The notes below the pieces were generated by a model. The model worked only from the letters and a program-made list of their open reading frames with translations. It had not been told where the DNA came from and did no database searches. Shown here in pieces: positions 7,894 through 15,883 of a stretch of 42,536 nt of DNA; the stretch's first letter is position 1; each line of letters begins with the position of its first letter. The position numbers were made by a program, and so were the translations under genes. This DNA is from Propionivibrio sp. (GTDB lineage: Bacteria; Pseudomonadota; Gammaproteobacteria; Burkholderiales; Rhodocyclaceae). The stretch is taken from assembly GCA_029975435.1 (NCBI GenBank), contig JARKPC010000183.1, positions 1 to 42,536 of the forward strand, in the 5' to 3' direction.

Positions 7894-8871
7894 ATGAAAA
7901 AACTCGCAACCATCCTCGTGACAGCATGCGTCCTGACGGCTGGCTTTTCCGTGACAGCGGCGGCTGCCGATTTTCCTCAGCGCCCCGTGACCATCGTCGT
8001 TCCCTGGGGTGCCGGCGGTGGTTCCGACATCATTGCCCGTGCCCTGGCCAAACCCCTGGAAAAGGAACTCGGCAAACCAGTCATCATCACCAATAAGCCG
8101 GGCGGGTCGGGCACGGTCGGAACCAGTGCCGTCGCACACTCCCGCCCCGACGGCTATACCGTCGGCCTGATCAACAACACGGGCCTGATCCACCAGATCC
8201 ACTACGGCGGTCTCGATTACACCAAAGCGGACCTCGATCCCCTCGCCCTCTTCCTTCGCGTTCCGGTATTCCTGGTGGTGAATAGCGCATCTCCCATCAA
8301 GAACCTCAACGACTACGTGAAGGCCGCCAAGGAAAAGAACGGTTCGATGACGCTCGGTGTTGCAGCCGTCGGCGGCGGCACTCACCTTCCCATCGAGTTG
8401 TTCTTCAAGGCTGCCGGCATCAAGACCCAGCCGATGCCGTCCAAAAGCGGGGGAAGCGGTGTAATCACCTCGCTGGTCGGCAACCACATCGATTCCGCCG
8501 TGCTGCACCCGTCGGAAGTCTATGGTCAATACAAGGCCGGAGCCCTGCGCGTACTGGGCGTCCTGGACGACAAGCGTCTCGAAGCTTACCCCGACGTCCC
8601 GACCTTCAAGGAGCAGGGTTACAACGTTACCGGTCAGGTCTGGCGTTCTTTCGTCGTACCGAAAAATACGCCTAAGGACGTGAAGGACATTTTGGTGAAG
8701 GCACTGGAGAAAGCCACCAAGGACGCAACCTATCTGGAAACGCTCGAAAAACTCGGCGATTTGCCGACCTGGATGGGCCCGGCGGAATTCGCCAAGTATC
8801 TTGACGAAGATGACGCGAAACTTCTCGCCATCATCAAGGATCTCGACCTGTACAACAAGAACACGAAGTAG
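7894..8871 (+). CDS. tctC: TctC/Bug-family periplasmic carboxylate-binding protein
   Basis: A 325-residue receptor with a signal peptide (MKKLATILVTACVLTAGFSV then TAAAA) and a mature start DFPQRPVTIVVPWGAGGGSD. The latter is the Bug-family signature that coordinates a ligand carboxylate through bound water. AAGGAGAG precedes ATG 7894, which fixes the start against a longer open frame inside tctA. It delivers the substrate to TctAB. The gene ends the operon and is followed by the 8882-8956 terminator region. Ligand identity cannot be read reliably; known family members bind di- and tricarboxylates, amino acids or nicotinate. Confidence 0.93.
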   Translation: MKKLATILVTACVLTAGFSVTAAAADFPQRPVTIVVPWGAGGGSDIIARALAKPLEKELGKPVIITNKPGGSGTVGTSAVAHSRPDGYTVGLINNTGLIHQIHYGGLDYTKADLDPLALFLRVPVFLVVNSASPIKNLNDYVKAAKEKNGSMTLGVAAVGGGTHLPIELFFKAAGIKTQPMPSKSGGSGVITSLVGNHIDSAVLHPSEVYGQYKAGALRVLGVLDDKRLEAYPDVPTFKEQGYNVTGQVWRSFVVPKNTPKDVKDILVKALEKATKDATYLETLEKLGDLPTWMGPAEFAKYLDEDDAKLLAIIKDLDLYNKNTK

Positions 8872-8881
8872 CAATAAATAA

Positions 8882-8903
8882 AGCCCCGCGGAAATGCGGG
8901 GCT
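8882..8903 (-). terminator. Terminator for the minus-strand dehydrogenase operon
   Basis: AGCCCCGC and GCGGGGCT form an 8-bp stem around GGAAAT. On the minus strand the stem is followed by TTTATTTATT, so it suits transcription coming from the 11256-8958 operon. Confidence 0.65.
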
Positions 8904-8921
8904 GTCACGAAGCATGCTTTC

Positions 8922-8956
8922 TGACCAAGCCGCCGACATCAACGGCGGCTTGGTCA
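8922..8956 (+). terminator. Terminator for tctBAC
   Basis: A perfect 14-bp stem (TGACCAAGCCGCCG and its inverse) with a seven-base loop, followed on the plus strand by TTTAT. It lies about 50 bases after tctC and ends one base before the stop codon of the convergent dehydrogenase. Confidence 0.65.
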
Positions 8957-8957
8957 T

Positions 8958-9929
8958 TTATGCCCAGCGGGGATGCTGATACGCCTGCGGGTTCGCCACA
9001 TGTGGCCAGCGTTCGCCGCGCAACACAGCCAGCGTTCCTTGGGCAGTCAATTGTGACGTCCTCGACGCCGATTCCCTGGTCAAGGCTGCCATATGCGGCG
9101 TGGCGATGAAGTTGGGCAACGAGAAGAGGCGGTTGTCCTTCTTCATCGGTTCGTCGGCCATCACATCCACGGCGGCACCTGCCAGATGCCCCGAGTTCAA
9201 CACGTCGAACAGCGCCACCTCGTCCACGATCTCGCCGCGAGCACAGTTGACGAGAAATGCGCCGGGTTTCATGGCCGCAAACTGCGACGCGCCAAACATG
9301 TTTGCCGTCTCCTTGGTCGCGGGCATGTGCAGCGAAAAGACGTCACACGACGTCAGCAGGCCATTCAGCTCGGGTTCGTGCGTGTACCCAAACCCTTGAA
9401 CGACCTCGGCAGGGACGAACCGGTCATACACCGAAACTTCCATCTCATTATTCCGGCAGATCCGCGCTGTTTCCTTGCCGATGTGCCCGAAACCGGCAAT
9501 GCCGACGCGCTTGCCCATCAATTCGATGGCTGCGTATTTGTTGCGGATGCCGAACTCGCCCTTGGCAGTCTTCTCATGACTTTCGTAAACGTTCTTGGTA
9601 ATCGCGTAGATCAACGCCACGGCATGCTCGGCAACAGAACGCAGATTGGTTCCCGGCGCGACCACCACCGGAATGCCGAGTTCAGTCGCCGCCTCCATGT
9701 CCACGGTATCGACCCCCACGCCAGGGCGCGAAATGACGCGTAGCTTGGGGCACGCCTCCATGAGATCCCGGCCGATGCGGCCGACACGTAGCACGATGCC
9801 GTCTGCCTGCTTGACCAGATCAATGTTTTTTCTCAGGTCGGACGAATCGGCCACCACGGTTTTGGCCCCCTGCTCCAGGACCGCCATTCCATCCTCGTAC
9901 AAACGATGAGACAACAGAACGACGCTCAC
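8958..9929 (-). CDS. D-isomer-specific 2-hydroxyacid dehydrogenase, paralogue 2
   Basis: A 323-residue NAD-dependent dehydrogenase with dinucleotide motif GIAGFGHIGKETARI, acidic residue in VYDRF, and catalytic Arg (NCARGEIVDE), Glu (MADEPM) and His (ATPHMAALT). It starts with GTG at 9929 behind GGGAGGTGA. The start overlaps the stop of the upstream aldolase gene by four bases (GTGA), implying translational coupling. It is a diverged sister of the enzyme at 4693-5664: same length, similar opening and HPRW near the C-terminus. The two may handle different chain lengths or stereoisomers of related acids. Confidence 0.9.
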   Translation of the reverse strand: MSVVLLSHRLYEDGMAVLEQGAKTVVADSSDLRKNIDLVKQADGIVLRVGRIGRDLMEACPKLRVISRPGVGVDTVDMEAATELGIPVVVAPGTNLRSVAEHAVALIYAITKNVYESHEKTAKGEFGIRNKYAAIELMGKRVGIAGFGHIGKETARICRNNEMEVSVYDRFVPAEVVQGFGYTHEPELNGLLTSCDVFSLHMPATKETANMFGASQFAAMKPGAFLVNCARGEIVDEVALFDVLNSGHLAGAAVDVMADEPMKKDNRLFSLPNFIATPHMAALTRESASRTSQLTAQGTLAVLRGERWPHVANPQAYQHPRWA

Positions 9930-10846
9930 GCTCTCACCTCCCGGAATTCCTTGATCAACGTCCAGATTTCATCGATTTTCGCGTCGATGCGTTTTTCCTC
10001 GTCAGGCTGGATCGGCTCGGTCGGCCGGATGACGCGCTTGTCGCAGAAGCCGAGTCGGCTGATCGCGTACTTGGTCGAAGCGGTCTGGCTCTTCGTCATC
10101 GGCCAGATCGCCGAAATTTCCGAAATGAGATCGTTGCAGGCCATGGTGTTGGCGATGTCGCCTTTCCGGCCATACTCGTACATCCTGATATGGGGTTCGG
10201 GGAACAATGGCGCCATCGAGGGAATGTAGCCGTCGGCGCCCAGCAGCAGGCTTGCCGCAGCGAGATTCGTTGCGCCTTGCAGCAAGGCGAAGTCGGTTCC
10301 CTTGAAATGGGACAAGCATTTCTGGAAATCGGGAAAGGAACCGGACGTATCCTTGTAGCCGACAACCTTGTCGATCCTGGCGATCTTGAAGACGGTTTCC
10401 GCTTTCAGCGTCTGCCCGGTAAAGGGCGGGATGTTGTAGATGATCAGGTCGATGTCCGTGTGCCGGGCAATCTCCTCGAAATGGCGGACGGTTTCTTCCT
10501 GCGTCGCATGCCGTGCGTAGAACACCGGCGTGATGACCGCCGCCGTGCCACCCATCTGCTCCAGGCTCTTTATGTTGTCGATGACGCGGCGGGTGCTGCT
10601 GTCCATCACGCCGCTCATCACCGGCACGCGCCCTGCCGTTTCGTCGATAGCGATCCTGATGGCGCGATCGCGTTCCTTCTGGGTCAGTGCCAGACACTCG
10701 CCGTTGGAACCGGCAACGAAAATGCCATGAATGCCATTCTCGATGCAGTGGCTGATCAGCTTGCGAAAGCCTTTTTCATCGACATTCTCATATTCGTCGA
10801 CCGGCGTGATGATCGGCGGGATCACCCCGACGTATTTCTTTGCCAT
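9926..10846 (-). CDS. DapA/NAL-superfamily aldolase, catabolic paralogue 2 lacking the DapA arginine
   Basis: A 306-residue (beta/alpha)8 class I aldolase. GSNGE (46-50), Tyr137 in IYNIPPFTG and Schiff-base Lys165 in VGYKDTSG are present. Phe142 replaces the arginine that in DapA binds the carboxylate of aspartate semialdehyde, so this is not a dihydrodipicolinate synthase and should accept a different substrate from the paralogue at 3800-4681. The ribosome-binding site is AAGGAG. It is the middle gene of the operon cupin-aldolase-dehydrogenase, 17 bases after the cupin and coupled to the dehydrogenase. Confidence 0.9.
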   Translation of the reverse strand: MAKKYVGVIPPIITPVDEYENVDEKGFRKLISHCIENGIHGIFVAGSNGECLALTQKERDRAIRIAIDETAGRVPVMSGVMDSSTRRVIDNIKSLEQMGGTAAVITPVFYARHATQEETVRHFEEIARHTDIDLIIYNIPPFTGQTLKAETVFKIARIDKVVGYKDTSGSFPDFQKCLSHFKGTDFALLQGATNLAAASLLLGADGYIPSMAPLFPEPHIRMYEYGRKGDIANTMACNDLISEISAIWPMTKSQTASTKYAISRLGFCDKRVIRPTEPIQPDEEKRIDAKIDEIWTLIKEFREVRA

Positions 10847-10863
10847 TCTGCTTCTCCTTTTTT

Positions 10864-11256
10864 TCAGATCTTCGTTGCGTTGAGTATTTCCTCAGGGCGA
10901 ATGTTGTCGACCTGCCCATAGATACACAGAGCGTCGACGAATCCCCCCGGTCCGTATTCGAAGACGTGCCATTCGAGCTCATCGAAATGCAGCACCATGT
11001 CCTTGCGCAGCATGACCTTCTCATTCAGGCAATCCTTCGACGGCCCCTTCCTGATCCAACCGTCCCTGGCCTCGATGATGTACACGGTCTCCTCGGCGTG
11101 CTGATGCGGCTCCATCGGCCCGCTTTCTACCGAATAGTGCGCAAAGGAGACGGTCATTTTCTTGCTGTCCGAAACAGAGTTCTTCCCGACGGCACGCTGG
11201 ATGATTCGGCCCGGCAACTTGTCCTGCTCGATATCTTCTCGTAGTAGTACGCGCAT
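10864..11256 (-). CDS. Small single-domain cupin protein
   Basis: A 130-residue cytosolic protein with one cupin barrel. Motif 1 is GPMEPHQHAEETVYIIEARDG-like (His51, His53 and Glu55/56 as probable metal ligands) and motif 2 includes His97 in LEWHVFEYG. It is first in the cupin-aldolase-dehydrogenase operon behind a sigma-54 promoter. Cupins of this size act as isomerases, dioxygenases, decarboxylases or ligand sensors. The operon suggests a step on the same carboxylic acid, perhaps isomerisation or epimerisation, but no family with known activity was recognised. GAGAGG lies before ATG 11256. Confidence 0.82.
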   Translation of the reverse strand: MRVLLREDIEQDKLPGRIIQRAVGKNSVSDSKKMTVSFAHYSVESGPMEPHQHAEETVYIIEARDGWIRKGPSKDCLNEKVMLRKDMVLHFDELEWHVFEYGPGGFVDALCIYGQVDNIRPEEILNATKI

Positions 11257-11308
11257 TTACTGAAACCTCTCAATTTGAGTTATCCGGTGTTAATCGCCAA
11301 TGCATTTC

Positions 11309-11325
11309 AGCAGAAACCATGCCAT
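11309..11325 (-). promoter_or_regulatory. Sigma-54 (-24/-12) promoter of the cupin operon
   Basis: Read on the minus strand the site is ATGGCATGGTTTCTGCT, with GG and GC exactly ten bases apart and good agreement with TGGCAY-N5-YTGCW. The start site would be near 11298, about 42 bases before the cupin ATG. Confidence 0.72.
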
Positions 11326-11374
11326 TGGATAACAGACTGTTTTTACGCTGCCTTTGAACACCGTGCTATTTCAT

Positions 11375-11396
11375 GTGTAACGCTGATTCGTTACAC
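11375..11396. promoter_or_regulatory. Perfect inverted repeat GTGTAACG-N6-CGTTACAC, candidate activator operator
   Basis: Eight-base arms match perfectly around CTGATT. The centre lies about 87 bases upstream of the predicted sigma-54 start site on the minus strand and about 55 bases before the regulator's ATG on the plus strand. This is a fitting place for an enhancer site that also autoregulates the regulator. Confidence 0.68.
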
Positions 11397-11440
11397 TCGG
11401 AACTCCATTGAAATCCATCTCCCTGCGGACCAAATACATC

Positions 11441-13360
11441 ATGTCTAGAATTGCGCTGATCACCTCGGACCCGGAACTTTTCGATCAAGCCGGTCGCATC
11501 TGCGCTGAACTGGGACTGCAGCAGGAAATCGATCTGTATCTGGCACACCTCTCGGACGCCGTAAAACTGGCAGAAAAACTGAAGCACGAGGGAGTTGACG
11601 TCGTGATTGCGCGTGGCGGATTGGCTCTGCTGATCCTCGCCGCCGGCGTCAACATTCCGGTCGTCGAAATCGTCATCACCGGACAGGATCTCGCCCGCAT
11701 CTTCCTTGACGCGAAGCGGGTTACCGGGCTCGAACGCCCGCGTGCGGCATTCATCGCGTTCGACAACATGGTGGCCGACGTCGAGATCATTGCGCGCATC
11801 ACCAACATCGATCTGACGATCTACCGACTGCAAACGAACGAAGACATTCCGGTCATGATCGATGCGGTCGCCGATCTCGACTACGACGTCATTCTCGGCG
11901 GCACCAAAACCGTGGCTTTGGCCCGAAAGCGTGGCTTAAGGGCGACACTGCTGCAGTCTGGACCACTGTCGACGAAGAACGCGATTCTTGAAGCCAAGAA
12001 GATCGAGCTAGGGCGGCAAATCGAAAAGGAAGAAGCCGGGAAATTCCGCGCGCTGATCGACTTCTCACTCGAAGGCATCATCAGCGTTGATCGCGACAAG
12101 CGGATTCAGATCATCAATCCGGCCGCCCGGATGCTTCTGGACTGCACCACTGACGATCTGCAAGGGCGGCCGATCAGCGCTTTGCTGAACGTGCCGGAAA
12201 TCGACCGCTGCCTGCAGGAGGGAAAGGAGATCCGGGGCCACGTGATACAGCGCGACAACCTTTGGATTAGCCTGAACCTCGGTCCGATCATCGTCAATCA
12301 GGCACCGATCGGGGCCTTCATCACTTTCCAGGAAATCAGCCGCATCCAGGATGCCGAAGCGACGATTCGCAACGAGGTGCTCGTCAAGAAATTCCAGGCC
12401 AAATACAGTCTGGAGGACGTCCAGGGACGTTCACCACAAATCGTCGAAGCGAAGCGGATCGCCGGGGAAATCGCGCGCACCGACGCGACCACGTTGATCA
12501 TCGGCGAATCGGGAACCGGCAAGGAGCTTTTCGCGCAAGGCATCCATAACCTGAGCGAACGCAGGAACGGACCGTTCGTTGCCGTCAACTGCGCCGCCCT
12601 GCCGCCCAGTCTCCTCGAAAGCGAGTTGTTCGGCTACGTCGAGGGCGCGTTTACCGGAGCCACAAAAAAGGGCAAGCCCGGCCTGTTTGAAATGGCGCAC
12701 CGCGGGACCCTGTTTCTCGACGAAATTTCCGAGATGGACAAGTACGGACAAAGCCGGCTGCTGCGTGCGCTCCAGGAAAAGCAGATCATGCGTCTTGGGG
12801 GAGACCAGTACATCCCGGTCAACGTTCGTATCATCGCTGCCTCCAACCGCAATCTGCCGCAACTCATAGAAACCAGAGAGTTCAGGCAGGACCTTTACTA
12901 TCGCCTCAAGGTACTGGTGCTCAATCTCCCGCAGTTGCGGCAACGCAGCGGCGACATCGAATTCCTCGCACGCGAATTCGTCAAGCGCCACTGCCGTCAG
13001 TACAAACGGCGCATCGAACTGAACGCCGATGCCTACGAGGCGCTGTCGCGTTACCCGTGGCCGGGGAACATCAGGGAACTGGCGCATTTCATAGAACGCC
13101 TCACCGTCACGTCCGGCAGCCGGGAAATCGACGCTATGGCGATCTCGCGCCTTCTCGAGAACCGCGAGTATGAAAGCGTCGGCCCGCCCCCCGAAGCTCA
13201 GGCCTCCCGGAACCGGCAGACCGAGGATGTCGCAATTGTTTCAACGCTCGAAGCCAATCGCTACAACATCAAGAAAACGGCATTGGATCTTGGCATGTCG
13301 AGACCCACGCTTTATCGGAAATTACGGCAATACCGGATCCAGATAAAGAAAACCTTTTGA
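11441..13360 (+). CDS. PrpR-like sigma-54-dependent transcriptional activator
   Basis: A 639-residue regulator with an N-terminal PrpR_N-type sensory domain (about 15-190), a short helical linker, a PAS domain (about 200-300), a sigma-54 AAA+ domain (about 330-570) and a Fis-type helix-turn-helix (about 605-632). Walker A is GESGTGKE (355-362), the sigma-54 contact loop is GAFTGA (402-407), and Walker B is GTLFLDEI (422-429). There is no receiver domain, so it should respond to a bound metabolite rather than phosphorylation. ATG 11441 is preferred; a TTG at 11408 gives an 11-residue extension with no better ribosome-binding site. Position and promoters suggest it controls the divergent cupin operon, tctBAC and itself. 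Confidence 0.93.
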   Translation: MSRIALITSDPELFDQAGRICAELGLQQEIDLYLAHLSDAVKLAEKLKHEGVDVVIARGGLALLILAAGVNIPVVEIVITGQDLARIFLDAKRVTGLERPRAAFIAFDNMVADVEIIARITNIDLTIYRLQTNEDIPVMIDAVADLDYDVILGGTKTVALARKRGLRATLLQSGPLSTKNAILEAKKIELGRQIEKEEAGKFRALIDFSLEGIISVDRDKRIQIINPAARMLLDCTTDDLQGRPISALLNVPEIDRCLQEGKEIRGHVIQRDNLWISLNLGPIIVNQAPIGAFITFQEISRIQDAEATIRNEVLVKKFQAKYSLEDVQGRSPQIVEAKRIAGEIARTDATTLIIGESGTGKELFAQGIHNLSERRNGPFVAVNCAALPPSLLESELFGYVEGAFTGATKKGKPGLFEMAHRGTLFLDEISEMDKYGQSRLLRALQEKQIMRLGGDQYIPVNVRIIAASNRNLPQLIETREFRQDLYYRLKVLVLNLPQLRQRSGDIEFLAREFVKRHCRQYKRRIELNADAYEALSRYPWPGNIRELAHFIERLTVTSGSREIDAMAISRLLENREYESVGPPPEAQASRNRQTEDVAIVSTLEANRYNIKKTALDLGMSRPTLYRKLRQYRIQIKKTF

Positions 13361-13495
13361 GAAACATCTTCTTCAGCCTTTTTGCACAGCACGTATCGCC
13401 GCGGCCCGGCGTAAAATTCCTGGCTTTGCAGCACCGACCGGCGCGTCGCCTTGCCTAGTGCCATTGATTACCCTTTCCGGACAAAGGAATCGACC

Positions 13496-13948
13496 GTGAA
13501 GATTAAAAGCCAGCGCGATTTCGTCTCCGGAATCGCACTCGTCATCGTCGGCGCTGCATTCGCCGTCGGCGCTACCAATTACGATTTCGGGTCGGCCGTC
13601 CGCCCTGGCCCCGGTTACTTCCCTTTCGGACTGGGCATTTTGTTGGCCATTCTGGGACTCATCATTCTTTACACTTCCATGGTGCAGGATCGGGAGGATG
13701 GCGACCCTATCGGATCGATCCCCTGGCGGCCGTTGCTCTGCGTCGTCGGCGCCATCGCCTTCTTCGGGTTTTCCCTGACGCGGCTTGGATTCCTGATCAG
13801 TTTCCCGGTCATGATCGTTCTGACGTCGGCCGGAGGCCGCGAATTCACCTGGAGAGATGCGCTGCTCAACGCGGGAGTCCTGACCGCTCTCTCGTACCTG
13901 CTCTTCATCTACGGCCTACAACTGAACATCCCGCTCTGGCCGGCCTGA
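13496..13948 (+). CDS. tctB: TctB-family transporter subunit, second copy
   Basis: A 150-residue membrane protein with about four helices. The motif GSAVRPGPGYFPFGLGILLA after the first helix corresponds to the TctB GPGYFP motif. GTG at 13496 is chosen because AAAGGAA precedes it and the family start (KxKSQRDF...) begins there; a TTG at 13451 would add 15 untypical residues. The gene follows the PrpR-like regulator by 135 bases and precedes a second tctA by 23 bases, so it forms a second Tct pair. No tctC follows. Confidence 0.85.
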   Translation: MKIKSQRDFVSGIALVIVGAAFAVGATNYDFGSAVRPGPGYFPFGLGILLAILGLIILYTSMVQDREDGDPIGSIPWRPLLCVVGAIAFFGFSLTRLGFLISFPVMIVLTSAGGREFTWRDALLNAGVLTALSYLLFIYGLQLNIPLWPA

Positions 13949-13971
13949 TCACCTATTGAAAAACAAGAAAA

Positions 13972-15480
13972 ATGGACCTTCTGAACAATCTCTGCATCGG
14001 CTTCCAGACTTCGCTGTCACTGATCAATCTCTGGTACGCCTTCCTTGGCGCCATGCTCGGCACGCTGATCGGCGTGCTTCCCGGTATCGGGCCGATCGCC
14101 ACGATCGCCATGTTGTTGCCGTCAATGTACTCGCTGCAACCGACTTCGGCGCTGATCATGCTGGCCGGCATCTATTACGGCGCGCAATACGGAGGCTCGA
14201 CAACGGCCATTCTGATCAACGTACCCGGCGAGGCGTCGTCGGTCGTCACCGCCCTCGATGGCTACCAGATGGCGCGCAACGGCCGGGCCGGGCCAGCCCT
14301 GGCCGCTGCCGCCCTGAGTTCCTTTTTTGCCGGCACGGTTGGCACGCTGGCCGTCGCCGCGTTTGCCCCGCCATTGACCACCCTCGCTTTCGAATTCGGC
14401 GCACCGGAGTATTGCGCATTGATGTTCCTGGGCCTGATTGGCGCGGTCGTGCTTGCTTCCGGGTCGCTGCCCAAGGCCTTGGCCATGGTCGTTCTCGGCC
14501 TGTTGCTCGGGCAGATCAATACTGACGTAATCACCGCCGTCTCCCGCTTCAGCTTCGACATTCCGGAGCTGACCGACGGCATCAATTTCGTAGTGATCGC
14601 GATGGGCTTGTTCAGTTTCGGAGAGATCATCGCCAACCTCGGCAAGTCGGCAGAGCACCGCGAAGTATTTGTCAAAAAGGTCACCGGATTGATGCCGACT
14701 CGGCAAGACTTTAAGGATTCGGCGCCGGCAGCGGCACGAGGAACGCTGATTGGTTGCCTGCTCGGCGTCTTGCCGGGCGCCGGTCCGATTCTGGCTTCCT
14801 TTACGTCTTACACCGTGGAAAAGAAGATTGCGAAGGCTCCCGAGACGTTCGGCAAGGGCGCCATAGAGGGCGTTGCTGCGCCTGAAGCGGCAAACAACTC
14901 CGCGGCACAGACCTCGTTCATCCCGATGCTCACCCTGGGCATCCCGACCAGCGCGGTCATGGCCCTGATGGTCGGTGCCATGACACTGATGGGCATTCAG
15001 CCAGGCCCCCAGGTGATGACCAGCAACCCCACGCTGTTCTGGGGGTTGATCACCTCGATGTGGGTCGGAAACCTGATGCTGGTCGTGCTCAACCTGCCGC
15101 TGATCGGCATTTGGGTCAGGCTGCTGACCGTACCCTACCGCTTCCTGTTTCCGGCAATCATGGCATTCTGCGCGATCGGCGTTTATTCCCTGTCGAACAA
15201 CACCTTCGATGTGTATTGCGCCGCGGCATTCGCCGTCATCGGCTTCCTGTTCCACAAGCTCGGCCTTGAACCTGCTCCCCTGATCCTCGGCTTCATCCTG
15301 GGACCGATGATGGAAGAAAACCTGCGCCGCGCCCTCCTCATGGCCCGTGGCGACTGGAGCATCTTCCTCACCCGGCCGATCGCCGCCGTCATGATCGCCA
15401 TTTCCGCCATCCTGATGATCGTGATCACCGTGCCTGCGATCAGCAAGAAGCGGGAAGAAGTGTTCGTCGAAGAGGAATGA
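13972..15480 (+). CDS. tctA: TctA-family permease, second copy
   Basis: A 502-residue integral membrane protein with both TctA signatures: [20 protein letters not shown] near residues 38-57 and [20 protein letters not shown] near residues 262-281, then [12 protein letters not shown] and [15 protein letters not shown]. It pairs with tctB at 13496-13948. It is clearly diverged from the TctA at 6374-7861, so substrate range may differ. No binding-protein gene lies in this operon; the receptor must be shared with 7894-8871 or encoded elsewhere. Only a weak ribosome-binding site (AACAAGAAAA) precedes the ATG. Confidence 0.92.
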   Translation: MDLLNNLCIGFQTSLSLINLWYAFLGAMLGTLIGVLPGIGPIATIAMLLPSMYSLQPTSALIMLAGIYYGAQYGGSTTAILINVPGEASSVVTALDGYQMARNGRAGPALAAAALSSFFAGTVGTLAVAAFAPPLTTLAFEFGAPEYCALMFLGLIGAVVLASGSLPKALAMVVLGLLLGQINTDVITAVSRFSFDIPELTDGINFVVIAMGLFSFGEIIANLGKSAEHREVFVKKVTGLMPTRQDFKDSAPAAARGTLIGCLLGVLPGAGPILASFTSYTVEKKIAKAPETFGKGAIEGVAAPEAANNSAAQTSFIPMLTLGIPTSAVMALMVGAMTLMGIQPGPQVMTSNPTLFWGLITSMWVGNLMLVVLNLPLIGIWVRLLTVPYRFLFPAIMAFCAIGVYSLSNNTFDVYCAAAFAVIGFLFHKLGLEPAPLILGFILGPMMEENLRRALLMARGDWSIFLTRPIAAVMIAISAILMIVITVPAISKKREEVFVEEE

Positions 15481-15539
15481 CTCTCCGCAACGGTAATTGG
15501 ACTAAAATTGCCGGTCTGCAATAAACAGCGGCCGCGCCA

Positions 15540-15809
15540 ATGAACACGATTCTCCAAAGGAAGCTCAGGATCTGCCTTTTCACTGCCATTTTCGGCGCAT
15601 GGCAATTGTATGCCCATGCCTTGCCCAAGGCAGCAGAAAACGAGGAAGCTCCGGTGGTTATTGCCGCCGACGTGGCGAAACCCAAAGCAACGTCGAAGAA
15701 GCCGGCAAAGAAAGAGGTACAGAAAAAGGCTCCGCCGGCCGCCAAGCCCAAGCCCCACAACCCGCCCCCTGCGCCGAAGAAGGGCAAGACGACCTCTGAA
15801 AAGAAATAG
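15540..15809 (+). CDS. Small Lys/Pro/Ala-rich exported protein, unrecognised
   Basis: An 89-residue protein with a probable signal peptide (MNTILQRKLRICLFTAIFGA then WQLYAHA). The low-complexity mature part is rich in Lys, Ala and Pro, with repeated KKP, KKE, KKA and PPAPKK runs and no cysteine. Such basic, proline-rich tails are usually disordered and could bind envelope polymers or nucleic acid. The gene lies 59 bases after the second tctA and 74 bases before the DUF192 gene. No family was recognised and the ribosome-binding site is poor, so confidence that it is a gene is moderate. Confidence 0.5.
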   Translation: MNTILQRKLRICLFTAIFGAWQLYAHALPKAAENEEAPVVIAADVAKPKATSKKPAKKEVQKKAPPAAKPKPHNPPPAPKKGKTTSEKK

Positions 15810-15883
15810 ACGATTCATCAGGTGCTTCCTCGCCGCATCCGGCGAACCGGCCGCTCATTCATTCCTTGCTGACGGAGTCAGTC

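Noticed and set aside
13440..13460. Sigma-54-like GGCGCGTCGCCTTGC before the second tctB
   Set aside because: The GG-GC spacing is eleven bases rather than ten, which is normally inactive.
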